Shown in pieces: positions 1 to 6,923 of a stretch of 11,207 bases of DNA. A program made the position numbers and the translations under genes. Source of the stretch: DASVEE01 sp036399695 (GTDB taxonomy: Bacteria > Acidobacteriota > Thermoanaerobaculia > Gp7-AA8); NCBI GenBank assembly GCA_036399695.1, contig DASWMP010000152.1, forward strand, positions 1 through 11,207, given 5' to 3'. The notes beneath the pieces are model-generated. The model had not been told where the DNA came from, did not search any database, and worked only from the letters and a program-made list of their open reading frames with translations. Each line of letters opens with the position of its first letter. Position 1 is the first letter of the stretch.

Positions 1-60
1 GCCACCGCTCTGGTACACGTGTAGAAGAGCGGTGGCTTTCGCCACCGCACTCCGAGATTG
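1..60. repeat. Nested palindromic intergenic element, copy A (cut by the window edge)
   Basis: Positions 1-57 match 4886-4942 at 54 of 57 bases, in the same orientation relative to the gene upstream of each. Visible parts are the end of one arm (GCCACCGCTCT), a perfect 10-bp palindrome TACACGTGTA at 14-23, and a second arm that folds on itself: GCGGTGGC (29-36), loop TTTC, GCCACCGC (41-48). The outer end CTCCGAGATTG (50-60) is the reverse complement of the outer left end of copy B, which defines the element boundary at about 60. It begins 7 bp past the topA stop codon. The differences from copy B are at 13, 24 and 37, all in linkers or a loop. The rest of the element lies outside the window. 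Confidence 0.85.
23..48 (-). terminator. Possible intrinsic terminator of topA inside repeat copy A
   Basis: On the minus strand, downstream of topA, an 8-bp GC-rich stem GCGGTGGC/GCCACCGC closes a GAAA tetraloop (GNRA type). It is followed by TCTTCT, a weak and interrupted T-tract. It starts about 20 bp after the topA stop. The position and stem suit a terminator or a stabilising 3' hairpin; the poor T-tract lowers confidence. Confidence 0.45.
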
Positions 61-67
61 AGATCGT

Positions 68-2506
68 TTACTCGTTCGCCGCCGCGGGTGACGTCGACGG
101 CGCTTTGTAGTCGCACTCCTCGTTGTTGCAGTACTCCACCAGCCCTTCGCGCTTCGTCTCCTTCTCCAGGAGGTACGGAGCGGCGCACTTCGGGCAGGCG
201 CGGGCCACGGGGCGGTGGTTGAAGGCGTTCTCACACTTCGGGTAGCGCGAGCAGGAGTAGAAGACGCCGCGGCGGGACATCCGCTCGACCATCTCCCCCT
301 CGTTGCACTTGGCGCACTTCACGCCCGTCGGCTTCGGCGGGGTGGACTTGCGTCCGCCGATCTTGCGGATCGTCTTGCAGTCCGGGTAACCGGAGCAGGA
401 GTAGAACGGGCCGTAGCGGCCGCTCTTGAGGATCATCTCCTTGCCGCAGTTCTCGCACGGAGGCTGCGGGTCGGTCGGCAGGTTCGCGGCCTGCTTCATC
501 AGCTTCGGGTCTTTGGTGTTCTTGCAGTCCGGATAACCGGTGCAGGCGAAGAACTGGCCGAAGCGGGAGCGCTTGAGCTGCATCGGCTTGCCGCACTTGT
601 CGCAGATGATCTGCTCGTCGTCCGACGTCGCTTCCGCCGCATCGCCCTTGGCCATTTCCTTCGTGGTCTTGCACTCCGGGTAGTTCGTGCAGGCGAGGAA
701 CTCGCCGAAGCGGCCGAACTTGATGACCATCGGGGAGCCGCAGTTCTCGCACTTTTCGTCGGTCTCGAGACCGGTGCCTTTGACCTGCGTCATCTCCTTG
801 CCGGCAACTTCGAGGTCGTGATTGAACTTGCCGGAGAAGTCCTTCATCAGGTCGGTCCAGACGACCTTCCCCTCTTCGACCTCGTCCAGCTCGTTCTCGA
901 GGCGGGCCGTGTAGGTCTCGTCGATGATGTCGCCGAAGGACTGCTTGAGCAGCTTGATGACGAGGGCGCCGAGATGCGTCGGGAGGAACTTGCCCTCGTG
1001 TTTATACGTGTAGTCGCGGGTCTGGATGGTCGTGAGGATCGAACCGTACGTCGATGGACGGCCGATGCCGTTCTCTTCGAGCGCCTTGACGAGCGTCGCT
1101 TCCGTGAAGCGCGGCGGCGGCTGCGTGAAGTTCTGCTTCGTCTCCAGATCGATGAGCTTGAGGACGTCGCCTTCGTTCATCGCCGGCAGCGCCTTCTCGT
1201 TCTTCTTCTCCTCGTCCTCGTCCTCGTCTTCACCCGGCGCGTCCTGGAAGACGGCGAGGAAGCCGGCGAACTTCTGCACTTCGCCGGAGGCGCGCATCGT
1301 GAGGTTGCCGTTCTGGATGTCGACGTCCGTGACGTCGAACAACGCGGGCTTCATCTGCGAAGCGACGAAGCGCTCCCAGATCATCCGGTAGAGGTTGTAC
1401 TCCTCTTTCGTGAGGTAGTCCTTGATCTTCTCCGGATCGAACTCGGTGGAGGTAGGGCGGATGGCCTCGTGCGCTTCCTGAGCTTGTGCTGCTTTCTTCG
1501 TACGATAAACGTTCGGTTTTTCAGGAAGGATATCGTTGCCGTATTTGGTAGCGATATATGAACGCACATCCGTGATGGCGTCATCGCTGATGCGCACCGA
1601 GTCGGTACGCATGTAGGTGATGAGACCGACGTGGCCGTGGGAGCCGAGCTCTTTACCTTCGTACAGCTTCTGCGCGATCTGCATCGTGCGCTTCACCGGG
1701 TACTTGAAGCGGTTGTACGCGGTGCGCTGGAGCGTGGAGGTGATGAACGGCGGAGCGGCGGACTGCTTGCGCTCCTTCCGCACGACGGTCGTGACGGTGA
1801 ACGTGCCGGCCTTGAGTGCGGCCTCGATCTTCCGCGCGTCCGCTTCGTTGGTGACGTCGGCCTTCTTGCCCTCGATCTTCGCCAGCTTGGCGATGAACTG
1901 GGGCGGCTGCCTGGCCGCGAGCTTCGCGCCGAACGACCAGTATTCCTCGGGCACGAACGCTTTAATGGCGTCCTCGCGGTCGACGATCATCTTCAGAGCG
2001 ACGGACTGGACGCGGCCAGCCGAAAGACCGCGGCGGACTTTGTCCCAGAGGAGGGGAGAGAGCTTGTAGCCGACGAGACGGTCGAGAACGCGGCGCGCCT
2101 GCTGGGCGTTCACCTTGTTCATGTCGATCTCGCCCGGGTTCTCCATCGCCTTCCGGACGGCGTTCTTCGTGATCTCGTGAAAGAGGATGCGCCGATACTT
2201 CGCCGGGTCCCCGCCGAGGAGACTCACGACGTGCCAGCCGATGGCCTCACCTTCGCGATCAGGGTCCGACGCGATGTAGATCATGTCGGCCTTCTTCGCG
2301 GCGGCCTTCAGCTCGCTCACGACTTTCTCTTTGCCTTCTAGGACTTCGTAGGTGGGAAGGAAGGAGTCTTCGTCGACACCGAGCTCACTCTTCGGCAGAT
2401 CCCGGACGTGTCCGACCGAGGCTTTGACGACGTAATCGCTGCCAATGAATTTGTTGATCGTCTTCGCTTTCGCGGGAGACTCGACGATGACGAGGTTCTT
2501 TGCCAT
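68..2506 (-). CDS. topA: DNA topoisomerase I (type IA), with five C-terminal zinc ribbons
   Basis: This enzyme relaxes negative supercoils by nicking one strand through a transient 5'-phosphotyrosine link and passing the other strand. The 812-residue product shows the Toprim domain at the N terminus (VIVESPAKAKTI, Glu9; ASDPDREGE with Asp81, Asp83 and Glu85 for magnesium). The catalytic tyrosine is Y298 in GLITYMRTDS. An acidic low-complexity insert (EDEDEDEE) lies near 426-433. The C terminus carries five Cys4 ribbons at about 586-612, 635-661, 684-710, 731-758 and 771-798, against three in E. coli TopA (two of them canonical Cys4 fingers). ATG at 2506 is chosen because it begins MAKNLVIVES; a TTG at 2521 would add five non-conserved residues. 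No strong Shine-Dalgarno is visible. The gene is monocistronic here, with its own candidate promoter upstream and repeat copy A just past its stop. Confidence 0.96.
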   Translation of the reverse strand: MAKNLVIVESPAKAKTINKFIGSDYVVKASVGHVRDLPKSELGVDEDSFLPTYEVLEGKEKVVSELKAAAKKADMIYIASDPDREGEAIGWHVVSLLGGDPAKYRRILFHEITKNAVRKAMENPGEIDMNKVNAQQARRVLDRLVGYKLSPLLWDKVRRGLSAGRVQSVALKMIVDREDAIKAFVPEEYWSFGAKLAARQPPQFIAKLAKIEGKKADVTNEADARKIEAALKAGTFTVTTVVRKERKQSAAPPFITSTLQRTAYNRFKYPVKRTMQIAQKLYEGKELGSHGHVGLITYMRTDSVRISDDAITDVRSYIATKYGNDILPEKPNVYRTKKAAQAQEAHEAIRPTSTEFDPEKIKDYLTKEEYNLYRMIWERFVASQMKPALFDVTDVDIQNGNLTMRASGEVQKFAGFLAVFQDAPGEDEDEDEEKKNEKALPAMNEGDVLKLIDLETKQNFTQPPPRFTEATLVKALEENGIGRPSTYGSILTTIQTRDYTYKHEGKFLPTHLGALVIKLLKQSFGDIIDETYTARLENELDEVEEGKVVWTDLMKDFSGKFNHDLEVAGKEMTQVKGTGLETDEKCENCGSPMVIKFGRFGEFLACTNYPECKTTKEMAKGDAAEATSDDEQIICDKCGKPMQLKRSRFGQFFACTGYPDCKNTKDPKLMKQAANLPTDPQPPCENCGKEMILKSGRYGPFYSCSGYPDCKTIRKIGGRKSTPPKPTGVKCAKCNEGEMVERMSRRGVFYSCSRYPKCENAFNHRPVARACPKCAAPYLLEKETKREGLVEYCNNEECDYKAPSTSPAAANE

Positions 2507-2535
2507 AGCGGAACGGCCCAAACTGACGCGACGAC

Positions 2536-2549
2536 ACCGGAATTCCGGT
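2536..2549. promoter_or_regulatory. Perfect 14-bp palindrome in the topA leader
   Basis: ACCGGAATTCCGGT reads identically on both strands. It lies about 30 bp upstream of the topA ATG and about 10 bp downstream of the transcription start expected from the candidate -10. This is a position where a bound repressor, or a hairpin in the leader RNA, could act. No binding protein can be named from the sequence. Confidence 0.4.
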
Positions 2550-2594
2550 CCACGCGGCAGGCTGGACCATAACAGAGCGGACGGGTGGGGGCAA
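2547..2594 (-). promoter_or_regulatory. Candidate topA promoter with an inverted repeat over the -10
   Basis: On the minus strand, TTGCCC (2594-2589) is followed after 17 bp by TATGGT (2571-2566), with an extended -10 TGT just before it. Each hexamer matches 4 of 6 consensus bases, and the predicted leader is about 52 nt. An inverted repeat GGTCCA (2547-2552) / TGGACC (2563-2568) overlaps the -10 and could be an operator. A GG-N10-GC pattern (2604-2591) resembling a sigma-54 site overlaps the -35, but such patterns are common by chance in GC-rich DNA. This call rests on pattern matching only. Confidence 0.4.
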
Positions 2595-2616
2595 AAACAC
2601 TACCGCTTGTGGAGCG

Positions 2617-2710
2617 GGTTGTCGGTTTTGGTTTTCGGTTTTCGGTGCTCCGCCGTGCCGCACTCATCGCAAAGCGCAGCACCAAAAACCAACAACCGAA
2701 AACTAAAAAC
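2617..2710. repeat. Inverted pair of period-7 repeat arrays upstream of topA
   Basis: The left arm (2617-2651, plus strand) reads as heptads GGTTGTC, GGTTTTG, GTTTTCG, GTTTTCG, GTGCTCC. The right arm (2676-2710, read on the minus strand) is GTTTTTA, GTTTTCG, GTTGTTG, GTTTTTG, GTGCTGC. Both arms end in GTGCT and point at each other across a GC-rich spacer of about 24 bp, so the unit could form a long imperfect hairpin. The unit is related to those at 6845-6916 and 11124-11151. The region has no credible ORF. Function unknown. Confidence 0.8.
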
Positions 2711-2755
2711 GGCGAAGCCCACGGCGGCAAAGCCGCCGCACGCGCGAAGCGCGCG
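2705..2755 (-). terminator. Triple hairpin plus T-tract after the response regulator
   Basis: Reading past the regulator stop on the minus strand, three hairpins follow one another: CGCGCG-CTT-CGCGCG (2755-2741), CGGCGGC-TTT-GCCGCCG (2738-2722) and GGC-TTC-GCC (2719-2711). Then comes GTTTTT (2710-2705). The second stem is the strongest. The T-tract directly follows only the short third stem, and it doubles as the first heptad of the neighbouring repeat array. It is a plausible transcription terminator for the kinase/regulator pair. Each hairpin is centred on GCTTYGC, and a fourth such core lies at 2669-2675, so this may also be repeat-derived. Confidence 0.5.
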
Positions 2756-4135
2756 CTACTCCTCTTCCTCTTCCTCGTCGCCGCCTGCGCTCTTGTACTT
2801 TTTTGTCTTGTTGTAGAGCGTCTTGTACGAGATGCCGAGGATCTCGGCGGTCTTGCGGCGGTCGCCGTCGGTCATCGTGAGGGTCTCTTCGATGACGATG
2901 CGTTCCACCTCTTCCATCGGCTGGCCGAGAGGGATGGTGACGGCGTTGCGCTGGCGGCGCTTGCGGCTGCCGAGGAGCTTGTCCGGGAGACACTCGACCG
3001 TGAGCGTGTTCGTGCGCGCCATGATGAAAGCGCGGTTGATCACGTTGCGCAGCTCGCGGACGTTGCCGGGCCACTCGTAGGCCTGGAGCGCTTCGACGAA
3101 ATCCTGGTCGATGTTCTCGACGGTCTTCTCCTCCGTCTCATTCAGCTTCTGGAGGAAAAAGTGCGAGAAGAGAGGGATGTCCTCGAGGCGCTCGCGCAGC
3201 GGCGGCACCTCGATGGGGAAGACGTTCAGGCGGTAATAGAGATCCTCGCGCATGCGGCCGTCGGTGATGGCGCGCTGGGGATCGCGGTTGGACGCGGCGA
3301 CGATGCGGGCGTCGATGTTGATCTCGTGGTTGCCGCCGACGCGGCGGAACTTGCCCTCCTCGAGCACGCGCAGGAGCTTGACCTGCAGCTCGATCGGCAT
3401 TTCCGTGATCTCGTCGAGGAAGACCGTGCCCCCCTTGGCAAGCTCGAAGTAGCCTTCGCGCTGCTTGATGGCGTTCGTGAACGCGCCCTTCTCGTGGCCG
3501 AAGATCTCGGACTCGATGAGGTTCGGGGAGATCGCGCCGCAGTTGAAGGCGATGAACGGCTTGTTGCGGCGGCGGGAGAGCGAGTGGATGGTGTTGGCGA
3601 CGACTTCCTTACCGGAGCCGGATTCACCGACGATGAAGACGTTCGCGTCCGTGTTCGCGACCATCTCGATCTCTTCGAACAGCTTCTGCATCCGCGGCGA
3701 TTTGCCGACGAGATGGCCGAGGGCGCCCATCTTCTGAAGCTGGCGGCGAAGCTCGAGGATCTCCTGCTTCATCTCCTGCTTGGTCTCGATGGACTTGAGG
3801 ATGACCTGCAGGCGGGGGAGGTCGACCGGCTTGGTGACGTAATCCTCGGCACCGACTTTCAGCGCCTTGACGGCCGAGTCGACGGTGGCGTGGCCCGTGA
3901 GGATGATGACCGAGACGTCGGGATACGTCTCCTTGATCTTGTGCAGCAGGTCGATACCCGTGCCGTCCGGGAGCTTGAGGTCGACGATGGCTACATCAGG
4001 AACGAGCTTACTGACCGCGTTCCAGCCGGCTTTCACCGTGTCCGCGAGCTCGGGCTCATAGCCCCACTCTTCCACAACGTCGGCCATGCCGGCGCTGGTC
4101 GCACGATCATCATCAACGATCAGGACTCTTTTCAT
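2756..4135 (-). CDS. NtrC-family sigma-54-dependent response regulator (REC-AAA+-Fis HTH)
   Basis: When phosphorylated, such proteins oligomerise at upstream sites and hydrolyse ATP to open sigma-54 RNA polymerase promoters. Receiver domain 1-115: acidic pocket Asp8-Asp10, phosphoacceptor Asp52 in VDLKLPDG, switch Thr80 and Lys102. AAA+ domain about 142-365: Walker A GESGSGKE (170-177), sigma-54 contact loop GAFTNA (217-222) and Walker B GTVFLDEI (236-243). Fis-type helix-turn-helix at about 425-448 (RRKTAEILGISYKTLYNKTK). The protein is 459 residues, normal for the class, and ends in an acidic tail GGDEEEEEE. The contact loop has Asn where the usual motif GAFTGA has Gly. The gene overlaps the upstream kinase-like gene by ATGA (4 bp), implying coupled translation. 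Target genes are unknown; the sigma-54-like site ahead of this operon suggests it may regulate itself. Confidence 0.93.
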   Translation of the reverse strand: MKRVLIVDDDRATSAGMADVVEEWGYEPELADTVKAGWNAVSKLVPDVAIVDLKLPDGTGIDLLHKIKETYPDVSVIILTGHATVDSAVKALKVGAEDYVTKPVDLPRLQVILKSIETKQEMKQEILELRRQLQKMGALGHLVGKSPRMQKLFEEIEMVANTDANVFIVGESGSGKEVVANTIHSLSRRRNKPFIAFNCGAISPNLIESEIFGHEKGAFTNAIKQREGYFELAKGGTVFLDEITEMPIELQVKLLRVLEEGKFRRVGGNHEINIDARIVAASNRDPQRAITDGRMREDLYYRLNVFPIEVPPLRERLEDIPLFSHFFLQKLNETEEKTVENIDQDFVEALQAYEWPGNVRELRNVINRAFIMARTNTLTVECLPDKLLGSRKRRQRNAVTIPLGQPMEEVERIVIEETLTMTDGDRRKTAEILGISYKTLYNKTKKYKSAGGDEEEEEE

Positions 4136-4800
4136 CGTTCACCCAGAGGAAAACTCAACCGCAGCGAGACCTTATCACTTTCCTGAACCCCATTCAGCTC
4201 ACCGCCGTACGTTTCAGCGATCAGCCGCGCGGCCGCAAGTGAGAGATCGGGATTCCCCTGCGGATCAGTGTAGTAGAACTTGAAGACCTTCGTCAGCTCG
4301 AAGTCCGGTGGCACGGGGCGGCCGGCGACGGTGAGACGGAGCTCGGAAGCATCGATCGCCACGGCTGCCTGCACGCCGTCAGCGTCCAGGACTTTTGCCG
4401 TCCCCTCGAAGAACATCCGTAGCGCCTGCCTGATTCTCGATTCATGCGCGTTCATCGTTGCGTCACCAGCGGGCAGCTCCAGTTCGAGCCCCGCTCGTGT
4501 CGACGCCTCGCGCACCAGCGTCAGCAGCTCGACCGGCTGCAGGACCTCTTCCGCTTTTGGCGGCGTCGAGAGGATGAAAAACGTATCGAAGATGCGCCCC
4601 ATCCGGCGGAGCTCGGTCTCGATGGCGCGCGTGTAGTTCGAGATCTTGTCGTCTTCGTCCCCCGGCGTCACCTTCCGAAGGCGCATCCGCAGGAGCTCCA
4701 GATTGAGCACGGCGACGTTGAGCGGGGTCTTCAGATCGTGCGCGGTATCCGCGCTACGCAGGAAATTCGCTCGCGCAAAGCTCTCGAGCCATGGCTCCAT
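4132..4800 (-). CDS. Sensor-less histidine-kinase-like protein with a degenerate ATPase domain
   Basis: The 222-residue product begins almost directly with a HisKA dimerisation region. The phosphoaccepting histidine is H21 in TAHDLKTPLNV, a good H box that also has the Asp and Thr used for phosphatase activity. The C terminus resembles a HATPase_c fold: the stretch VFKFYYTDPQGNPDLSLAAA (173-192) plus ARLIAETYGGEL aligns with the usual F-box/ATP-lid/G2 region. However, the G2 glycines are replaced (GNPDLSLA), the N-box Asn is missing (RMFFEGTAKVL, 128-138) and no DxGxG G1 box is seen. There is no sensor domain, transmembrane segment or HAMP region, and an in-frame TAA about 27 nt upstream of the ATG rules out a longer N terminus. 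ATG at 4800 is chosen because GAGGA lies 4 nt before it; a TTG at 4803 would be too close. It probably partners the overlapping response regulator, perhaps as a phosphatase or phosphotransfer protein, or it may be a decaying kinase. The assignment is sound; the activity is uncertain. Confidence 0.8.
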   Translation of the reverse strand: MEPWLESFARANFLRSADTAHDLKTPLNVAVLNLELLRMRLRKVTPGDEDDKISNYTRAIETELRRMGRIFDTFFILSTPPKAEEVLQPVELLTLVREASTRAGLELELPAGDATMNAHESRIRQALRMFFEGTAKVLDADGVQAAVAIDASELRLTVAGRPVPPDFELTKVFKFYYTDPQGNPDLSLAAARLIAETYGGELNGVQESDKVSLRLSFPLGER

Positions 4801-4837
4801 CAAGTCCTCGGAATCACCGATTTACTGAGCCGGGCTA

Positions 4838-4853
4838 TGCAAGGAAGAGGCCG
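4838..4853 (-). promoter_or_regulatory. Candidate sigma-54 (-24/-12) promoter of the kinase/regulator operon
   Basis: The minus strand reads CGGCCTCTTCCTTGCA from 4853 to 4838. It has the invariant GG, exactly 10 bp, then GC, with GGC in the -24 part and TTGCA in the -12 part matching the consensus TGGCAC-N5-TTGCA. The expected start is near 4827, giving a leader of about 27 nt with GAGGA just before the ATG. The operon encodes a sigma-54 activator, so autoregulation is a natural reading. A sigma-70 alternative here (TTGCCT, 17 bp, TGCATA) is poor. The remaining bases of the 4801-4861 gap show nothing else. Confidence 0.45.
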
Positions 4854-4861
4854 GTAAAAGG

Positions 4862-4942
4862 CAATCTCGGAGTGCGGTGGCGGAGGCCACCGCTCTGCTA
4901 CACGTGTAAAAGAGCGGTGGCGTTCGCCACCGCACTCCGAGA
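4862..4942. repeat. Nested palindromic intergenic element, copy B (complete or nearly so)
   Basis: Two 32-bp arms (4865-4896 and 4911-4942) are inverted copies with only two mismatches, both in the arm loops. Each arm is itself a hairpin: GCGGTGGC-GGAG-GCCACCGC on the left and GCGGTGGC-GTTC-GCCACCGC on the right. Between them lies a perfect palindrome TACACGTGTA (4899-4908). The left outer end CAATCTCGGAG mirrors the outer end of copy A (CTCCGAGATTG). The right end stops at CTCCGAGA, exactly against the atpC stop codon (4945-4943), so the last few bases of the element are missing or replaced there. No target-site duplication is visible and no transposase is encoded. The element could fold as one long hairpin or as a cruciform of two hairpins. 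Confidence 0.9.
4908..4933 (-). terminator. Intrinsic terminator of the atp operon, formed by repeat copy B
   Basis: Read on the minus strand after the atpC stop, the stem GCGGTGGC/GCCACCGC (8 bp, 7 of them G-C) with loop GAAC is followed at once by TCTTTT. This is a standard GC-stem plus T-tract arrangement about 10 bp past the stop codon. The T-tract is short, so partial read-through into the kinase gene is possible. Confidence 0.6.
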
Positions 4943-5359
4943 CTAGTGCTCGCGGCTGACGCCGATCATGGCGATCGACTCTTCGAGCCTTGCTTCCGCG
5001 GCCGCAAAGCCGGGGTCGTGCGAAGCCAGCACTGCCAGCTCCTTCTCCGCGGCCACGCGGTCCGCTTCAGCGTCGGCGGCGTTGATCTCACCCGGGAGCA
5101 CGCCGCGCTCGGCCAGGACGATCACGCGATCCGGCAGCACCTCGGCGAAGCCCCAGGACAGCACCATGCGATGCATAGTGCTGCCCTGGCGGTAACGGAG
5201 TGCGCCGATGCGGAGCGTGGCCAGGAGCGGCGTGTGGCCAGGCAGAATGCCGAGCTCCCCGTTCGCGCCGGGGAGCACGACCTCGTCGACTTCGACGTCG
5301 ATGAGGCGCCGCTCGCGGGTGACGACCGTGAGATTGATCTTCGTCGGGAGATCGGCCAT
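4943..5359 (-). CDS. atpC: ATP synthase F1 epsilon subunit
   Basis: Epsilon is part of the central rotor stalk: it joins gamma to the c-ring and can inhibit ATP hydrolysis. The 138-residue product has the usual N-terminal beta-sandwich (about 1-85) with the hallmark GELGILPGHTPLL (34-46). A C-terminal helical part of about 45 residues (92-138) contains AAEKELAVLA. The length is typical. AAGGA overlapping the atpD stop serves as ribosome binding site, with 9 bp between the genes. This is the last gene of the atp operon; its stop codon directly touches the nested palindromic element. Confidence 0.95.
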   Translation of the reverse strand: MADLPTKINLTVVTRERRLIDVEVDEVVLPGANGELGILPGHTPLLATLRIGALRYRQGSTMHRMVLSWGFAEVLPDRVIVLAERGVLPGEINAADAEADRVAAEKELAVLASHDPGFAAAEARLEESIAMIGVSREH

Positions 5360-5368
5360 GTCGTTTCC

Positions 5369-6835
<1,467 letters not shown>

Positions 6836-6844
6836 TGTTTTCTC

Positions 6845-6916
6845 GTTTCCCGTTGTCCGTTTTCCGTTGTCCGTCTGCCGCTGTCCACCGAAAACGGACA
6901 ACAGGCAACGGCCAAC
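6845..6916. repeat. Inverted pair of period-7 repeat arrays between atpG and atpD
   Basis: The plus strand from 6845 reads as heptads GTTTCCC, GTTGTCC, GTTTTCC, GTTGTCC, GTCTGCC, GCTGTCC (to 6886). The minus strand from 6916 reads GTTGGCC, GTTGCCT, GTTGTCC, GTTTTCG (to 6889). The two arms face each other with a 2-bp spacer and can pair over much of their length, for example GTTGTCCGTTTTC with GAAAACGGACAAC. The transcript between atpG and atpD would carry this hairpin just upstream of the atpD start. It shares its unit and layout with 2617-2710. Confidence 0.85.
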
Positions 6917-6923
6917 GTGTCAT

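Noticed and set aside
2507..2521. TTG start giving TopA five extra residues
   Set aside because: The conserved N terminus MAKNLVIVES begins at the ATG at 2506 and no better ribosome binding site favours the TTG.
2617..2710. CRISPR-like array
   Set aside because: The units are 7 bp and contiguous, with no 20-40 bp repeats, no unique spacers and no cas genes.
2585..4186. 533-codon open frame on the plus strand opposite the response regulator
   Set aside because: It is the antisense of a clear REC-AAA+-HTH gene, starts inside the heptad array, and has a compositionally biased product with no domain.
4801..4864. Missing sensor domain of the kinase hidden by a frameshift
   Set aside because: Only about 60 bp separate the ATG from the nested repeat and atpC, with an in-frame stop, so there is no room for a sensor domain.
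4862..4942. Insertion sequence or attachment site
   Set aside because: No transposase or integrase, no flanking tRNA and no target duplication are visible; a small non-coding palindromic repeat is all that is supported.
6836..6901. 22-residue N-terminal extension of atpD from an upstream ATG
   Set aside because: The extension is translated from the 7-bp repeats; the beta-family N terminus fits the ATG at 6835.
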